Part shown: in pieces, positions 16,356-24,409 of the stretch
Numbering within the stretch: the stretch's first letter is position 1
Layout: the number at the start of each line of letters is the position of its first letter
Assembly: GCA_947589525.1 (NCBI GenBank)
Contig: CANQAW010000004.1
Location: forward strand, 1 to 25,576
Length of the DNA: 25,576 nucleotides
Source: Candidatus Gastranaerophilales bacterium
GTDB lineage: Bacteria > Cyanobacteriota > Vampirovibrionia > Gastranaerophilales > Gastranaerophilaceae
Direction of reading: 5' to 3'
Program-made: the position numbers and the translations under genes
The notes under the pieces: model-generated
Told to the model about the DNA's origin: nothing
The model's database searches: none
What the model saw: the letters and a program-made list of their open reading frames with translations, nothing else

Positions 16356-17018
16356 TTAAAAAATTCCTGTTCTTACGGCTTTTACCGCAGCTTGAACCCT
16401 GTCTTTAACCGCCAGCTTTGTTAAAATATTTCCGACGTGAGCTTTTGCTGTGTTTGTTGAAATAATTATTTCACGTGCTATTTGAGAATTGGTTTTACCG
16501 TCTATTAAAAGTTTCAAAACCTCAAGCTCTCTTACGGTCAAGCTGTCTTTCATTCTTTTTATCTCATATAAATTTTCCAAATTTTTAGTATCGGGAATAT
16601 GAATTTGCGAAAATGCCTTTTTTGCTATTTCCAAATCCATTAAAAATTCTCCTTTAAGAACTTTTTGTATAACATTTTTTATATTTACCGTTTTTGAATT
16701 TTTCAAAACATACGAACAAGCCCCGTTTGCCAAAGAAGCAAGGATTTTTTCTCCGTCATTGCAGGAAGAAAGTATTATAATTTTTGTTTTCGGAAATCTT
16801 TCTTTAATTATTTTTGTTGCTTCAATTCCGTTGATATCGGGCAGTTCGACATCCATCAGAATTATATCGGCAATTTGCTTTTGCATTTGTTCAATGCAAT
16901 CCCGTGCATGGGAAAAATCTCCGATTACTTTATAATTAGGCTCGTTTTCGAAAAATCTTTTGTATGCTATTCGATTTAATAAATAATTATCCACCACGTA
17001 AAGCGTAATTAAATCCAT
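16356..17018 (-). CDS. NarL/LuxR-family response regulator
   Basis: A 220-aa DNA-binding response regulator. The receiver domain (about 1-120) has the phospho-acceptor D56 in ILMDVELPDINGIEA, the conserved Ser in IILSS and Lys106 in YVLK; the usual acidic pair is D10-N11 (VVDN), so one acidic residue is replaced. The LuxR-type helix-turn-helix (about 155-218) reads LTVRELEVLKLLIDGKTNSQIA, then STNTAKAHVGNILTKLAVKDRVQAA. AAAGGA sits 6 bases before the ATG, and a promoter is visible upstream. First gene of a pair with the degenerate kinase; the target genes are unknown, though atpDC lies directly downstream of the pair. Confidence 0.92.
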   Translation of the reverse strand: MDLITLYVVDNYLLNRIAYKRFFENEPNYKVIGDFSHARDCIEQMQKQIADIILMDVELPDINGIEATKIIKERFPKTKIIILSSCNDGEKILASLANGACSYVLKNSKTVNIKNVIQKVLKGEFLMDLEIAKKAFSQIHIPDTKNLENLYEIKRMKDSLTVRELEVLKLLIDGKTNSQIAREIIISTNTAKAHVGNILTKLAVKDRVQAAVKAVRTGIF

Positions 17019-17033
17019 TATAATTCCTTTAAG

Positions 17034-17061
17034 ATTTTAACAAAGTAATAATATTAAACAA
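17034..17061 (-). promoter_or_regulatory. Promoter of the response regulator-kinase pair
   Basis: On the minus strand TTGTTT (17061-17056) and TAAAAT (17039-17034) are separated by 16 bases, upstream of the AAAGGA ribosome site of the response regulator gene. Confidence 0.45.
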
Positions 17062-17094
17062 TGCGCTTTATGTATATTACCTAAGTGGGCTAAC

Positions 17095-18774
17095 TTATTT
17101 TTCTTTCAGGATATTTTTGATTTTTTCGCCGTTGCCGGAAAGATAATAAAATTTTATTTTTTGGGAAAATAATTTTGTTGAAGAGGGGTATTTTTTAAGA
17201 CCTTCATCGATTATTTTTATAGCTTGAGAGAGATTGTATTCTTCAAAATAAAATTCCGATAAATCAAGGTAATCGTTTTCAAGGTTTGGTTTTTCTTTTT
17301 TAAGCGCCGTAAAATATGACTGACTTTCTTTTAAACTGCCTTCTAATTTACATAATTTATATAAATTATATTTATAAATTAATCTTGTTTTGTCAAGCTT
17401 ATCGTCTGAATTTAATATATTTAGAGCATGGTCTATATCGTTAATTTTTAAATAATTTTTAAGAGCAAGGTTGTAATACTCGGTTTTGTCTTTTATTTTA
17501 AAGCCTGTTTTAAATGCTTCCCAAATATTTGACAAAGAAAGAGAATTTTGCCCTAAAGTATAATATACATCCGCAAGTTCAAAAAAATAATTCGGATTGT
17601 TTTCTTTTTTAAGCGCCTGTGATAAATAATCAGCCGCTTCGGAGTATTGTGCGGATAAAATACATATTTGAGCAAGCAGGTAATTTATTTGACTTGTATC
17701 GGGGTTGATTTTACCCAGTTTACGAATTGCAATAAGGGCATCGTCAAATTCTTTGAGCCGGATAAGAGAATAAATATAATTAAAATATGCCTCGGAAAAA
17801 TTATCATCTGTTAAAATTGAATTTTCAAAATATTTTTTTGAATTGTTCCAATCCTTCATCTCCAAATAATAACTTCCGATGGCGTACAGGAGTTCTTTAT
17901 TGTTGGGATTGATTTTGTATGATTTTAAAAGAATATTTTCCGATTGATTATAATCTTTGTTTAATAAATACAGTTTTGATAAATTGATATTATTTTGAAT
18001 ATTGTTGGGATTTATTTTATAAATATCCTCTGCTGTTTTTTGCGCCGTTTCCAAATCATTCAGACGGAAAGAAATATCCGTTAATAAATTCATTACGCCA
18101 AAATTACCGCTGTCCAGCTCTTTGTATTTTTCAAGACAGCTTTTTGTCATTTTTAAATTACCTTTGAAATATTCTTCCAGTGCTTTGTAATAATAAACGT
18201 CTTTTGTGGCGTCAGGAACTTTTTTAATTCCTAATGTAACGGCAAGATTTGTTTTAATTATATCATTATTGTACATTATCGCATGCTCTATGTATTGGCG
18301 GGCTTTTTCTTCTTCTCCCTTGGTGTATGCGGTTTTGGCTTTTGTAAAATATCCCAGAGCGGACCTCGGGTCTATTTTTAACATCATATCCGCGTATGAT
18401 TCCGCTTTGTCATAGCTTCCGGTTTCAAAATATGTGCTTGCCATATCAAAATAATCATTGAGCTGTGCATTTTGTTCTATGTCAAAATAAACTTTTTCAA
18501 TGTTGAATTTTTCGAGAGTTAATTCGTAAGCTTTTTTTAAATATTTTGAGCTTTCTTTTGAACCGCTTTGTTTAAGTGCGATTGCAAGATTATAATAGCC
18601 CCATTGGTCATTAGGGTTATTTATTGTGTAAGTTGTAAAATATTTAACCGCTTGAGGGTATTTTTTTTGGTTATATAAATTAATTCCCCACGACAAATTA
18701 TCCAAAAAAACCGCCTGCGCTTTTACGGAAACAAAAAAAATAAAAAATATTAAAAATTTAATTGATTTTTTCAT
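17095..18774 (-). CDS. Secreted tetratricopeptide-repeat protein
   Basis: A 559-aa protein with a cleavable-type signal peptide (KKSIKFLIFFIFFVSVKAQA, cleavage likely near residue 21), so the repeats face the periplasm or are lipid-free extracytoplasmic. Roughly 12-13 TPR units fill the rest, for example SWGINLYNQKKYPQAVKYF, NLAIALKQSGSKESSKYL, YFETGSYDKAESYADMMLKI, LYLLNKDYNQSENILLKSY and YYLEMKDWNNSKKYF, with the usual INPNN/DPRSA helix breaks. TPR solenoids bind peptides or assemble complexes; no enzymatic domain is attached. The ATG overlaps the tmk stop as ATGA (4 bases), so translation is coupled to tmk. Confidence 0.88.
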   Translation of the reverse strand: MKKSIKFLIFFIFFVSVKAQAVFLDNLSWGINLYNQKKYPQAVKYFTTYTINNPNDQWGYYNLAIALKQSGSKESSKYLKKAYELTLEKFNIEKVYFDIEQNAQLNDYFDMASTYFETGSYDKAESYADMMLKIDPRSALGYFTKAKTAYTKGEEEKARQYIEHAIMYNNDIIKTNLAVTLGIKKVPDATKDVYYYKALEEYFKGNLKMTKSCLEKYKELDSGNFGVMNLLTDISFRLNDLETAQKTAEDIYKINPNNIQNNINLSKLYLLNKDYNQSENILLKSYKINPNNKELLYAIGSYYLEMKDWNNSKKYFENSILTDDNFSEAYFNYIYSLIRLKEFDDALIAIRKLGKINPDTSQINYLLAQICILSAQYSEAADYLSQALKKENNPNYFFELADVYYTLGQNSLSLSNIWEAFKTGFKIKDKTEYYNLALKNYLKINDIDHALNILNSDDKLDKTRLIYKYNLYKLCKLEGSLKESQSYFTALKKEKPNLENDYLDLSEFYFEEYNLSQAIKIIDEGLKKYPSSTKLFSQKIKFYYLSGNGEKIKNILKEK

Positions 18775-19391
18775 AAAATTTCATCGATTATTTTTTTAAC
18801 CTGAGAGAACACCTCTTGCACGGAAAGATTTGAATTAATTACTTTAATTCTTTCGGGATATTTTTGTGATAATTTTAAATAGCCTTCCTTTACTCTTTTG
18901 TGAAAATCAAAACTTTCTTTTTCCAGCCTGTCTTTTTCAGCCCCTATCCTTTGTTGCGCCGTTTCAAGTTCAACATCAAATAAAAATGTAATGTCGGGAA
19001 GATTTCCCTTTGTTGCAACAGTGTTTAAAAAATTGATTTTTTCAATATCCCCTTTTCTTCCGTATCCCTGATAAGCAACCGTCGAATCGCCGTGTCTGTC
19101 GCAAAGAACAATTTTGCCTTCATTTTTGTTTTTTAAAACAATTTCTTCCATATGCTGCGCTCTGTCGGCAAGATATAAAAATAACTCGCAGCAATCATCC
19201 ACAAATCCTTGATGATGAAGAAGAATTTGTCTGAGGCCTTTACCTATACTGCTTCCCCCGGGTTCGAGAGTTAAAACCGTCTTGTAGCCCTTTTGTTTAA
19301 GGTAGTTATCTAAAAGCTGTATTTGAGTTGATTTTCCGCAGCCGTCTATTCCTTCAAAAGTTATAAACAGACCCTTATCATTCTTAATCAT
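18771..19391 (-). CDS. tmk: Thymidylate kinase
   Basis: A 206-aa cytoplasmic nucleotide kinase converting dTMP to dTDP with ATP. The P-loop is FEGIDGCGKSTQ (about residues 12-23), LEPGGSSIGKGLRQILL replaces the usual REPGGT segment (Leu-Glu in place of Arg-Glu), and the DR motif reads CDRHGDSTVAYQGYGR, with His where Tyr is common. The LID region and C-terminal helices are present and length is normal. AAGGGAG lies about 5 bases before the ATG. It heads the operon with the TPR gene and is divergent from the 661-aa zincin gene. Confidence 0.95.
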   Translation of the reverse strand: MIKNDKGLFITFEGIDGCGKSTQIQLLDNYLKQKGYKTVLTLEPGGSSIGKGLRQILLHHQGFVDDCCELFLYLADRAQHMEEIVLKNKNEGKIVLCDRHGDSTVAYQGYGRKGDIEKINFLNTVATKGNLPDITFLFDVELETAQQRIGAEKDRLEKESFDFHKRVKEGYLKLSQKYPERIKVINSNLSVQEVFSQVKKIIDEIL

Positions 19392-19503
19392 ATTAACTCC
19401 CTTATTTAATATAATACATTTTCAATAATTATAAGTCTGTAAATTTTTGTAAAATAAAAACAAGAAAATTTTTTTAAGAGTTTTAAATAGTTGGTAAATC
19501 ATT

Positions 19504-21489
19504 ATGAAGGTTAGTTTTAATCCCTATTATAAACATAATTTTCAAATCGGGAGAGTTGCTTTTAAATCCAAAAAAGAAGCTTCTCAAAATCCAAACAACG
19601 AAGATTTTAAAAAGCTGAACGGTTTGCTTTTAAAAAAGAAAATTCAAACAAACCCTCGGGAGTTGTATGAAGAAATGCTTAAATTGCAAACAATAATGTC
19701 TCGCGGGAAATATAAAATTGAATTTTCAAAATTATTAAATCTTATTGAAGCTCTTGATTTTTCAAAAACGAAAACGGAAGAATTTGAAAAAGAAAACTTT
19801 GAAAATCAGCAGAAAGCTTATGTTCTTGCAAATTTAATTAAAGCAAAGCTTGTGCATTTGAAAAAATACAGAGGCAGAGATTTTAAATCTTTATATAAAG
19901 AAAATTTTGCCGAGCTTATTAATACCTTGCATTTAAAGGGCTTATACGGCGACAACGTTGAAGAAAAAATAAAACAAGGTTATTATTACGATGTTTATAA
20001 TCAGGTTGTATTGCCCGAAATTCGAAGCTGTGCCACAAAAAATTTCCAAAAAAAAGAAATTTCATCAGCCGAATATATAGATATTATGAAAAAAACATCG
20101 TCGGATATTGAAAACAAAGATATCCCCATGATTAAAGATTTTTTAGATAAAGGAATCAGTTTAATTAATACCCTTAAAATGTTAAAAGCGGGTATCAAGG
20201 AAACCGGAATAGACTATCATAAAGTTTTAAATGAAATTAACGATATTAAAAAGACAACCATTTACTTTAAGCGCCTGCAAAATAATGCAGGGTACGAATT
20301 AATAATTGAAGAAGGTCAGGAAGATAAGGAGTTTGACTCGTTAATCAAAATTATAAAAACTTTCGGCTCGGACGGCTCTTATAGCGTTCAAAGACGTGAA
20401 ATATCACGTGACAGCGAATATTCTTCAATTAAAGGTTTTAATAAATCGGTTTATTACAGTATTAAACAAAGAGGAATAAAAGATTTTTTGGAGTTCAATT
20501 TTTCCGATGATATTGAAAATTCAACAATTATACATTCTTCCCCGTCTAATGTTTTAAAGGGTGCTTTTATCGTAAGAAGATTTCGTCTGGGTGATTATCC
20601 GCAGGATATGGATATTAAAAATGCAATTTTAACCAAACAAATCAAATCAAAAGATAAATTGAGCGAAATTAAAAAAAGCGGAGTGCTGACGGAATATAGC
20701 GAGAAGTACTCTCTTGACGGAATAAAAACGCAAAGAAGATACTCTCAGGAAATAAACGGGCAAAATGAAATTGTAAAGACAAATTACGAATATTTAATAA
20801 CCGACGATAAAGATAACAAACTGCTTAATATTAACAGAATTTGGAAAAGGTATACAGATGACTGCACCTATACAAAAATTAACGATTATGAATTAGTCTG
20901 TTTTTTTGATTGCGAAAAGTGTAATATAAAAATTTTAAATTTAACTTTAAATACGGTTGTTGATGTTGATTTGAGAGAAACAACCAAAGGGCTTACCCGA
21001 GAAGAAAGAGAAGGTTTTTTTGAAGCTTTCGAAAAAATGAGCGCAGACAGTATCTTAAATATAAACAGGGCGGTAAATTCTCTGGAATTTTCCTCACGGC
21101 CTGCTTTTGCTTACAGCGGTGATTTGTGCCGTCTGGAGATAAATTATGATAATGACCTTACATACCATGAAATAGGTCATGCTCTTTATCATTATTTAAC
21201 AAGCTGTCAAAATCCGATAAACTGCGATGAACTCAGCCGAATTTACAATTCGGAAATGGATAATTTTAAGAAAAACAATCCGCGTTCGGTCTTGCATTTT
21301 ATTGATTATTTTTCGCAGGACGGAGGCGGAGAATTTAACACCGGACTTGAAGAGCTAATCGCCGAAACATACATGCTTTTAAATACGTATAACTATAAAA
21401 AAGATAATGAACTTATTGCCAGAACCCATTTTTTAATTAAATATTTTCCCCGAACAATTGCCGAAATTGCAAAAATACTGGGCTATTAA
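19504..21489 (+). CDS. Large protein with C-terminal lethal-factor-like (ATLF) zincin domain and VAFxS N-terminal peptide
   Basis: A 661-aa protein. It begins with a short polar peptide (MKVSFNPYYKHN, ending GRVAFKSK) like that of the 895-aa protein, without signal peptide or membrane segment. Residues about 30-500 are helical then beta-rich and not recognised. The C-terminal domain holds a zinc protease motif H555-E556-x2-H559 (TYHEIGHALYHYL) and, about 60 residues later, GLEELIAETYMLL (E616/E617, E621), then a closing helix with YFPRTIAEIAKIL. Spacing and sequence parallel the anthrax lethal factor active site (HEFGH with a later EFFAEAF), a gluzincin of MEROPS family M34. This suggests a Zn peptidase, possibly a secreted or contact-dependent effector; substrate unknown. 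No Shine-Dalgarno sequence precedes the ATG. Confidence 0.85.
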   Translation: MKVSFNPYYKHNFQIGRVAFKSKKEASQNPNNEDFKKLNGLLLKKKIQTNPRELYEEMLKLQTIMSRGKYKIEFSKLLNLIEALDFSKTKTEEFEKENFENQQKAYVLANLIKAKLVHLKKYRGRDFKSLYKENFAELINTLHLKGLYGDNVEEKIKQGYYYDVYNQVVLPEIRSCATKNFQKKEISSAEYIDIMKKTSSDIENKDIPMIKDFLDKGISLINTLKMLKAGIKETGIDYHKVLNEINDIKKTTIYFKRLQNNAGYELIIEEGQEDKEFDSLIKIIKTFGSDGSYSVQRREISRDSEYSSIKGFNKSVYYSIKQRGIKDFLEFNFSDDIENSTIIHSSPSNVLKGAFIVRRFRLGDYPQDMDIKNAILTKQIKSKDKLSEIKKSGVLTEYSEKYSLDGIKTQRRYSQEINGQNEIVKTNYEYLITDDKDNKLLNINRIWKRYTDDCTYTKINDYELVCFFDCEKCNIKILNLTLNTVVDVDLRETTKGLTREEREGFFEAFEKMSADSILNINRAVNSLEFSSRPAFAYSGDLCRLEINYDNDLTYHEIGHALYHYLTSCQNPINCDELSRIYNSEMDNFKKNNPRSVLHFIDYFSQDGGGEFNTGLEELIAETYMLLNTYNYKKDNELIARTHFLIKYFPRTIAEIAKILGY

Positions 21490-21527
21490 TTTAAAATATT
21501 ACATTTTATGAAAAAAAATTTATAAAT

Positions 21528-21556
21528 TAGACGAATTTAAATTTATATTTTATAAT
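21528..21556 (+). promoter_or_regulatory. Promoter of the MerR-like/histidine kinase operon
   Basis: TAGACG (21528-21533), a 17-base spacer and a perfect TATAAT (21551-21556) lie upstream of both candidate start codons. Confidence 0.55.
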
Positions 21557-21605
21557 ATTAGCAACGAGTCTTTTAGTGCTTTATGAATTAAGGGGAGAAG
21601 ATTTA

Positions 21606-22238
21606 GTGCAGGAATCTTTGTTGAATACAGTACAGAAACTTCAAGAAGAAGATGTAAAAATAAATGTTGAAGAATTGGAAACGGTTTTAAACAGCGACAT
21701 AGAAGAAGTTGTTACATTGTGTAAAAAGGCTTGTTTGAAGCCGAAAACGGATTCTATGGGCAATGCTTATTTTACAAAAAAAGATGTCGGCATTTTAAAA
21801 AAGATGAAAGAACTTTACAATCAAAGTAAAGAAATACATGAGCAAAAAGTATACACCGCTTCGGTAATTGAGGAAGCTTCGCAGGATGATGAGTTAAATA
21901 ATCCCGACAAAAAGATTAACTTCTTAACCAAAGCGAAAAACAGAATTAAATCGGGTCAGATGCCCATGCCCTTGACAAATGCTTCACTTCAGCTTCAAGC
22001 AAGACTTGAGGATTTTGAAAAAAGCATAATTGACAAAATGAGCTCGCTTTTAAGCGAGAAAATGGATGGTTTTGATGAAATTATTGTCGAGCTTATCCGT
22101 TCGAAAACGGAAAATGAAAATTTAAGACAGCAAGTTAACACTTTAAATAAACAGGTTTTTATTTTGAAAAGCGAATTAGCTTCCTATAAACCCGTTGCAC
22201 TTGGTTTTTATGTAAAAAACGAAAAAAATGATATTTAA
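21606..22238 (+). CDS. MerR-like helix-turn-helix protein with coiled coil
   Basis: A 210-aa protein. Residues about 12-70 resemble a MerR winged-helix DNA-binding domain: VVTLCKKACLKPKTDSMGNAYFTKKDVGIL corresponds in outline to the TLRYYE..GLIKP..D..GYR.YT..D...L pattern. The middle is a charged linker; residues about 130-195 form a coiled coil (ENLRQQVNTLNKQVFILKSELASY). The start chosen is GTG 21606, with AGGGGAG 8 bases upstream; an in-frame GTG at 21576 would add ten residues but lacks a good ribosome site. Its TAA overlaps the ATG of the histidine kinase by one base, so the two are coupled. Likely a dimeric transcription factor; ligand unknown and no effector cysteine cluster is visible. 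Confidence 0.8.
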   Translation: MQESLLNTVQKLQEEDVKINVEELETVLNSDIEEVVTLCKKACLKPKTDSMGNAYFTKKDVGILKKMKELYNQSKEIHEQKVYTASVIEEASQDDELNNPDKKINFLTKAKNRIKSGQMPMPLTNASLQLQARLEDFEKSIIDKMSSLLSEKMDGFDEIIVELIRSKTENENLRQQVNTLNKQVFILKSELASYKPVALGFYVKNEKNDI

Positions 22239-23944
22239 TGAGTAATGCACTAATTAGTTTTTATCATAATCTTGAAGAACCGATTATTATTTATGATAAA
22301 AAGTTAGATATTTTGTATCATAATTTATCTTTTGGAAAAGTTTTTACTCAATGCAGTCAAACTCAAGGTCTTGACTGTCTTGCAAAATTAAGCTACCGCT
22401 TTTCTTATCAAATGTGCTTTATTCGCTCGGAAGATGTCAGGACATATAACCCCATAATCTCGGCGATAAAAAACGATATTAATTTTTCAACTTTTGCAAG
22501 TTATCAAAAAGATGAAAATGTTTCTTATCATTTTTTAATAAAGGCCTTCAGCGTTAAAAAAAGATATAGAATTGTTTATTTTTACGACATAACAAACGAA
22601 TTGAAAACGGAAAAACTGAAAGAGGAAAACGAAAGGTTAAGAATTCAAAATATCGAATTTGCTTCCACAAATTCAAAAGCTCAAAATCAAGCCGTCAAAA
22701 TGGCACTGTTAAACAGAATTTCACTGAGCATTAAAAATGAACTTGATATTAAAACCCTGATTGAGAAATCGCTTAAAGAGCTGAGCATTGTTTTTGGGGC
22801 GAATAAAAGCTATTTTGCTCAGTTTGATAAAGAAGATTTTAAAATTAAGTACACATATCCTAACGTATTTGCTCCTCAAATCGGAGAAAAATTGATTTAT
22901 CCGAAAAATATATTAGACGAACTCCACTCAAACATTAATTCAATTCAAGCTTGCATTAAAGAACACGACGGAGCTTCCATTCCTCTTTTAAATCCTACAA
23001 CAAGAATAATCATGCCTATATCAAACAATGAACAGCTGTACGGCATAGCGGTTATTTTTACTCCGAAAAAGGAAATAACGGCGCTCGAAAGAGAGCTTTT
23101 AGTCGGGATATCAATGCAGATTTCATCTTCTTTAATTCAGGCAAGCCTTTTTAATCAAATCTCCCAAAAAAAAGAAGAGCTTGAAAATGCCATAAAAGAG
23201 CTTAAAGAAACGCAATTACAGCTTATAAATTCCGAAAAAATGGCTTCTTTGGGTCAGCTGGTTGCTTCCGTTGCGCATGAAATAAATACTCCTCTTGGCG
23301 CAATTAATGCAAATAACGAGATGATGGCAAGCGTTTTTTCTAATTTCGATATAAAAACACTCGATATTTTAAAAGAAATAAATTCAACGGATAAAGAAGC
23401 AATTAAAAGAATTACAAATATTGTGCAATCGCTAAAACGTTTCGTCAGGCTTGATGAAACCGTTCAGCAGGAAGCAAATATTAATGAAGAATTGGATTTA
23501 ACATTAAGCTTAATACATCACAAAATAAAGAATAATTTTATAATAACAAAAGAATTTGACCCCATTCCTTACGTTAATTGCTATCCGAACATGCTAAATC
23601 AGGTATTTTTGAATATTTTAATAAATGCAATTCATTCAATTGAGGATATTAAAGTACAGGATAACGGCTACATCGGTAAAATTAAGCTAAAAACTTCAGT
23701 CGACGGCGAGAATTTAAAAATTTCAATTTTTGATAACGGAAAAGGAATTTTGCCAAAAGACGAAAAAAATATATTTCAAGCAGGATTTACAACAAAGAAA
23801 AAAGGACAAGGAACGGGATTGGGGCTTGCAATTTGTAAAAAAATAATTGAAAAACACAAAGGTAAAATTAATTTTCAAAGCGGAAAAATTGTCGATGAAC
23901 CCGATTATAAGACCGTTTTTATAATAGAAATACCGCTTTTATAA
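22238..23944 (+). CDS. Soluble PAS/GAF sensor histidine kinase
   Basis: A 568-aa kinase without membrane segments, so it senses something in the cytoplasm. In order: a PAS-like domain (about 1-120, EPIIIYDKKLDILYHN), a helix (about 125-155), a GAF domain (about 155-300), a coiled coil (KKEELENAIKELKETQLQ), HisKA with phospho-acceptor H347 in VASVAHEINTPLGAI, and a complete HATPase: N-box NQVFLNILINAIHSI, G1 DNGKGI, F-box FQAGFTTKKKGQ and G2 GTGLGLAICKKI. The GAF lacks the Cys of phytochromes. All catalytic motifs are intact. It is coupled to the MerR-like gene and no response regulator follows, so it is an orphan kinase or its partner is elsewhere; the neighbouring regulator is a candidate partner by inference. 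Confidence 0.93.
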   Translation: MSNALISFYHNLEEPIIIYDKKLDILYHNLSFGKVFTQCSQTQGLDCLAKLSYRFSYQMCFIRSEDVRTYNPIISAIKNDINFSTFASYQKDENVSYHFLIKAFSVKKRYRIVYFYDITNELKTEKLKEENERLRIQNIEFASTNSKAQNQAVKMALLNRISLSIKNELDIKTLIEKSLKELSIVFGANKSYFAQFDKEDFKIKYTYPNVFAPQIGEKLIYPKNILDELHSNINSIQACIKEHDGASIPLLNPTTRIIMPISNNEQLYGIAVIFTPKKEITALERELLVGISMQISSSLIQASLFNQISQKKEELENAIKELKETQLQLINSEKMASLGQLVASVAHEINTPLGAINANNEMMASVFSNFDIKTLDILKEINSTDKEAIKRITNIVQSLKRFVRLDETVQQEANINEELDLTLSLIHHKIKNNFIITKEFDPIPYVNCYPNMLNQVFLNILINAIHSIEDIKVQDNGYIGKIKLKTSVDGENLKISIFDNGKGILPKDEKNIFQAGFTTKKKGQGTGLGLAICKKIIEKHKGKINFQSGKIVDEPDYKTVFIIEIPLL

Positions 23945-23951
23945 AAAATAC

Positions 23952-23979
23952 TTGCAAGAATTGTTTTATTTGATACGAT
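23952..23979 (+). promoter_or_regulatory. Candidate promoter upstream of the tRNA region
   Basis: TTGCAA (23952-23957), a 16-base spacer and TACGAT (23974-23979). Each box matches four of six consensus bases. It starts 8 bases after the kinase stop codon and could drive the tRNA repeat module and tRNA-Arg. Confidence 0.35.
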
Positions 23980-23999
23980 ACTTATAGGCTTTAAAGCTT

Positions 24000-24165
24000 A
24001 GCTATGTTTATAGCTTCGAATGATAATTAAATAAATATAAACTATGCGTCCGTAGCTCAGCTGGCTCAGAAAGCTTTTTGCTTTCGTTAAAGAAAAGGCA
24101 TCTGATGCTCTAGACAGCATAATGACAATTGAATAATAAGATATATGCGTCCGTAGCTCAGCTGG
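24000..24165 (+). repeat. Diverged direct repeat of a hairpin-leader-tRNA 5' module
   Basis: Two copies about 101-102 bases apart. Each has a hairpin (AGCTAT-GTTT-ATAGCT at 24000-24015; ATGCT-CTAGAC-AGCAT at 24105-24120), then AATGAYAATTRAATAA (24019-24034 and 24121-24136, 14 of 16 identical), then a short A/T stretch, then an exact block (24043-24064 and 24144-24165, 22 bases) that is the last three leader bases plus the first 19 bases of tRNA-Arg. Only the second copy continues into a full tRNA. Confidence 0.75.
24046..24120 (+). pseudogene. Decayed partial copy of tRNA-Arg
   Basis: The first 19 bases equal the acceptor 5' strand and D-arm of tRNA-Arg(UCU) (GCGTCCGTAGCTCAGCTGG), then the sequence departs. 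It continues with a perfect hairpin GAAAGC-TTTTT-GCTTTC (24069-24085) and the short GCATCTG (24098-24104), also found in the tRNA at 24171-24177. No 3' acceptor strand or T-arm exists, so it cannot fold as a tRNA. Confidence 0.65.
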
Positions 24166-24220
24166 ATAGAGCATCTGCCTTCTAAGCAGAGGGTCGCGCG
24201 TTCGAATCGCGCCGGGCGTA
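24147..24220 (+). tRNA. tRNA-Arg (anticodon UCU)
   Basis: A 74-base cloverleaf: acceptor GCGTCCG/CGGGCGT (with G-U pairs at 1-72 and 4-69), D-stem GCTC/GAGC, anticodon stem TCTGC/GCAGA with loop CTTCTAA giving UCU (reads AGA/AGG), five-base variable loop GGGTC, T-stem GCGCG/CGCGC with loop TTCGAAT, discriminator A. CCA is not encoded. Five T follow at once and may help end the transcript. AGA is the dominant Arg codon in the surrounding genes, which fits this tRNA. Confidence 0.97.
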
Positions 24221-24409
24221 TTTTTAATGCTTTGATAAACGGCATTGATTTAAAATATATGCATTTTAAAATTATGCGGGCAAATCAAAAGAGCAGTTTT
24301 TAATTTTGCAAAGGAGTAAATAATTGTAAATATATTTATAAGTTTAGTTGTTTATAAATTAATTTTATAGTATTATTTAAAATTATATATTTAAATTACT
24401 AAAGAAGGT
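24221..24409. other. Non-coding A+T-rich gap after tRNA-Arg
   Basis: No protein gene is supported here. A perfect inverted repeat TTTAAAAT-ATATGC-ATTTTAAA occupies 24249-24270, and a weaker AATGC/GCATT hairpin follows the tRNA. A ribosome-site-like AAAGGAG at 24310-24316 leads only to TTG followed by a stop. With 23945-24146 this forms the only long gene-poor stretch of the window. Confidence 0.6.

Noticed and set aside
24310..24330. AAAGGAG ribosome-site-like sequence after tRNA-Arg
   Set aside because: The only start codon at proper distance is TTG followed directly by TAA; no ORF results.
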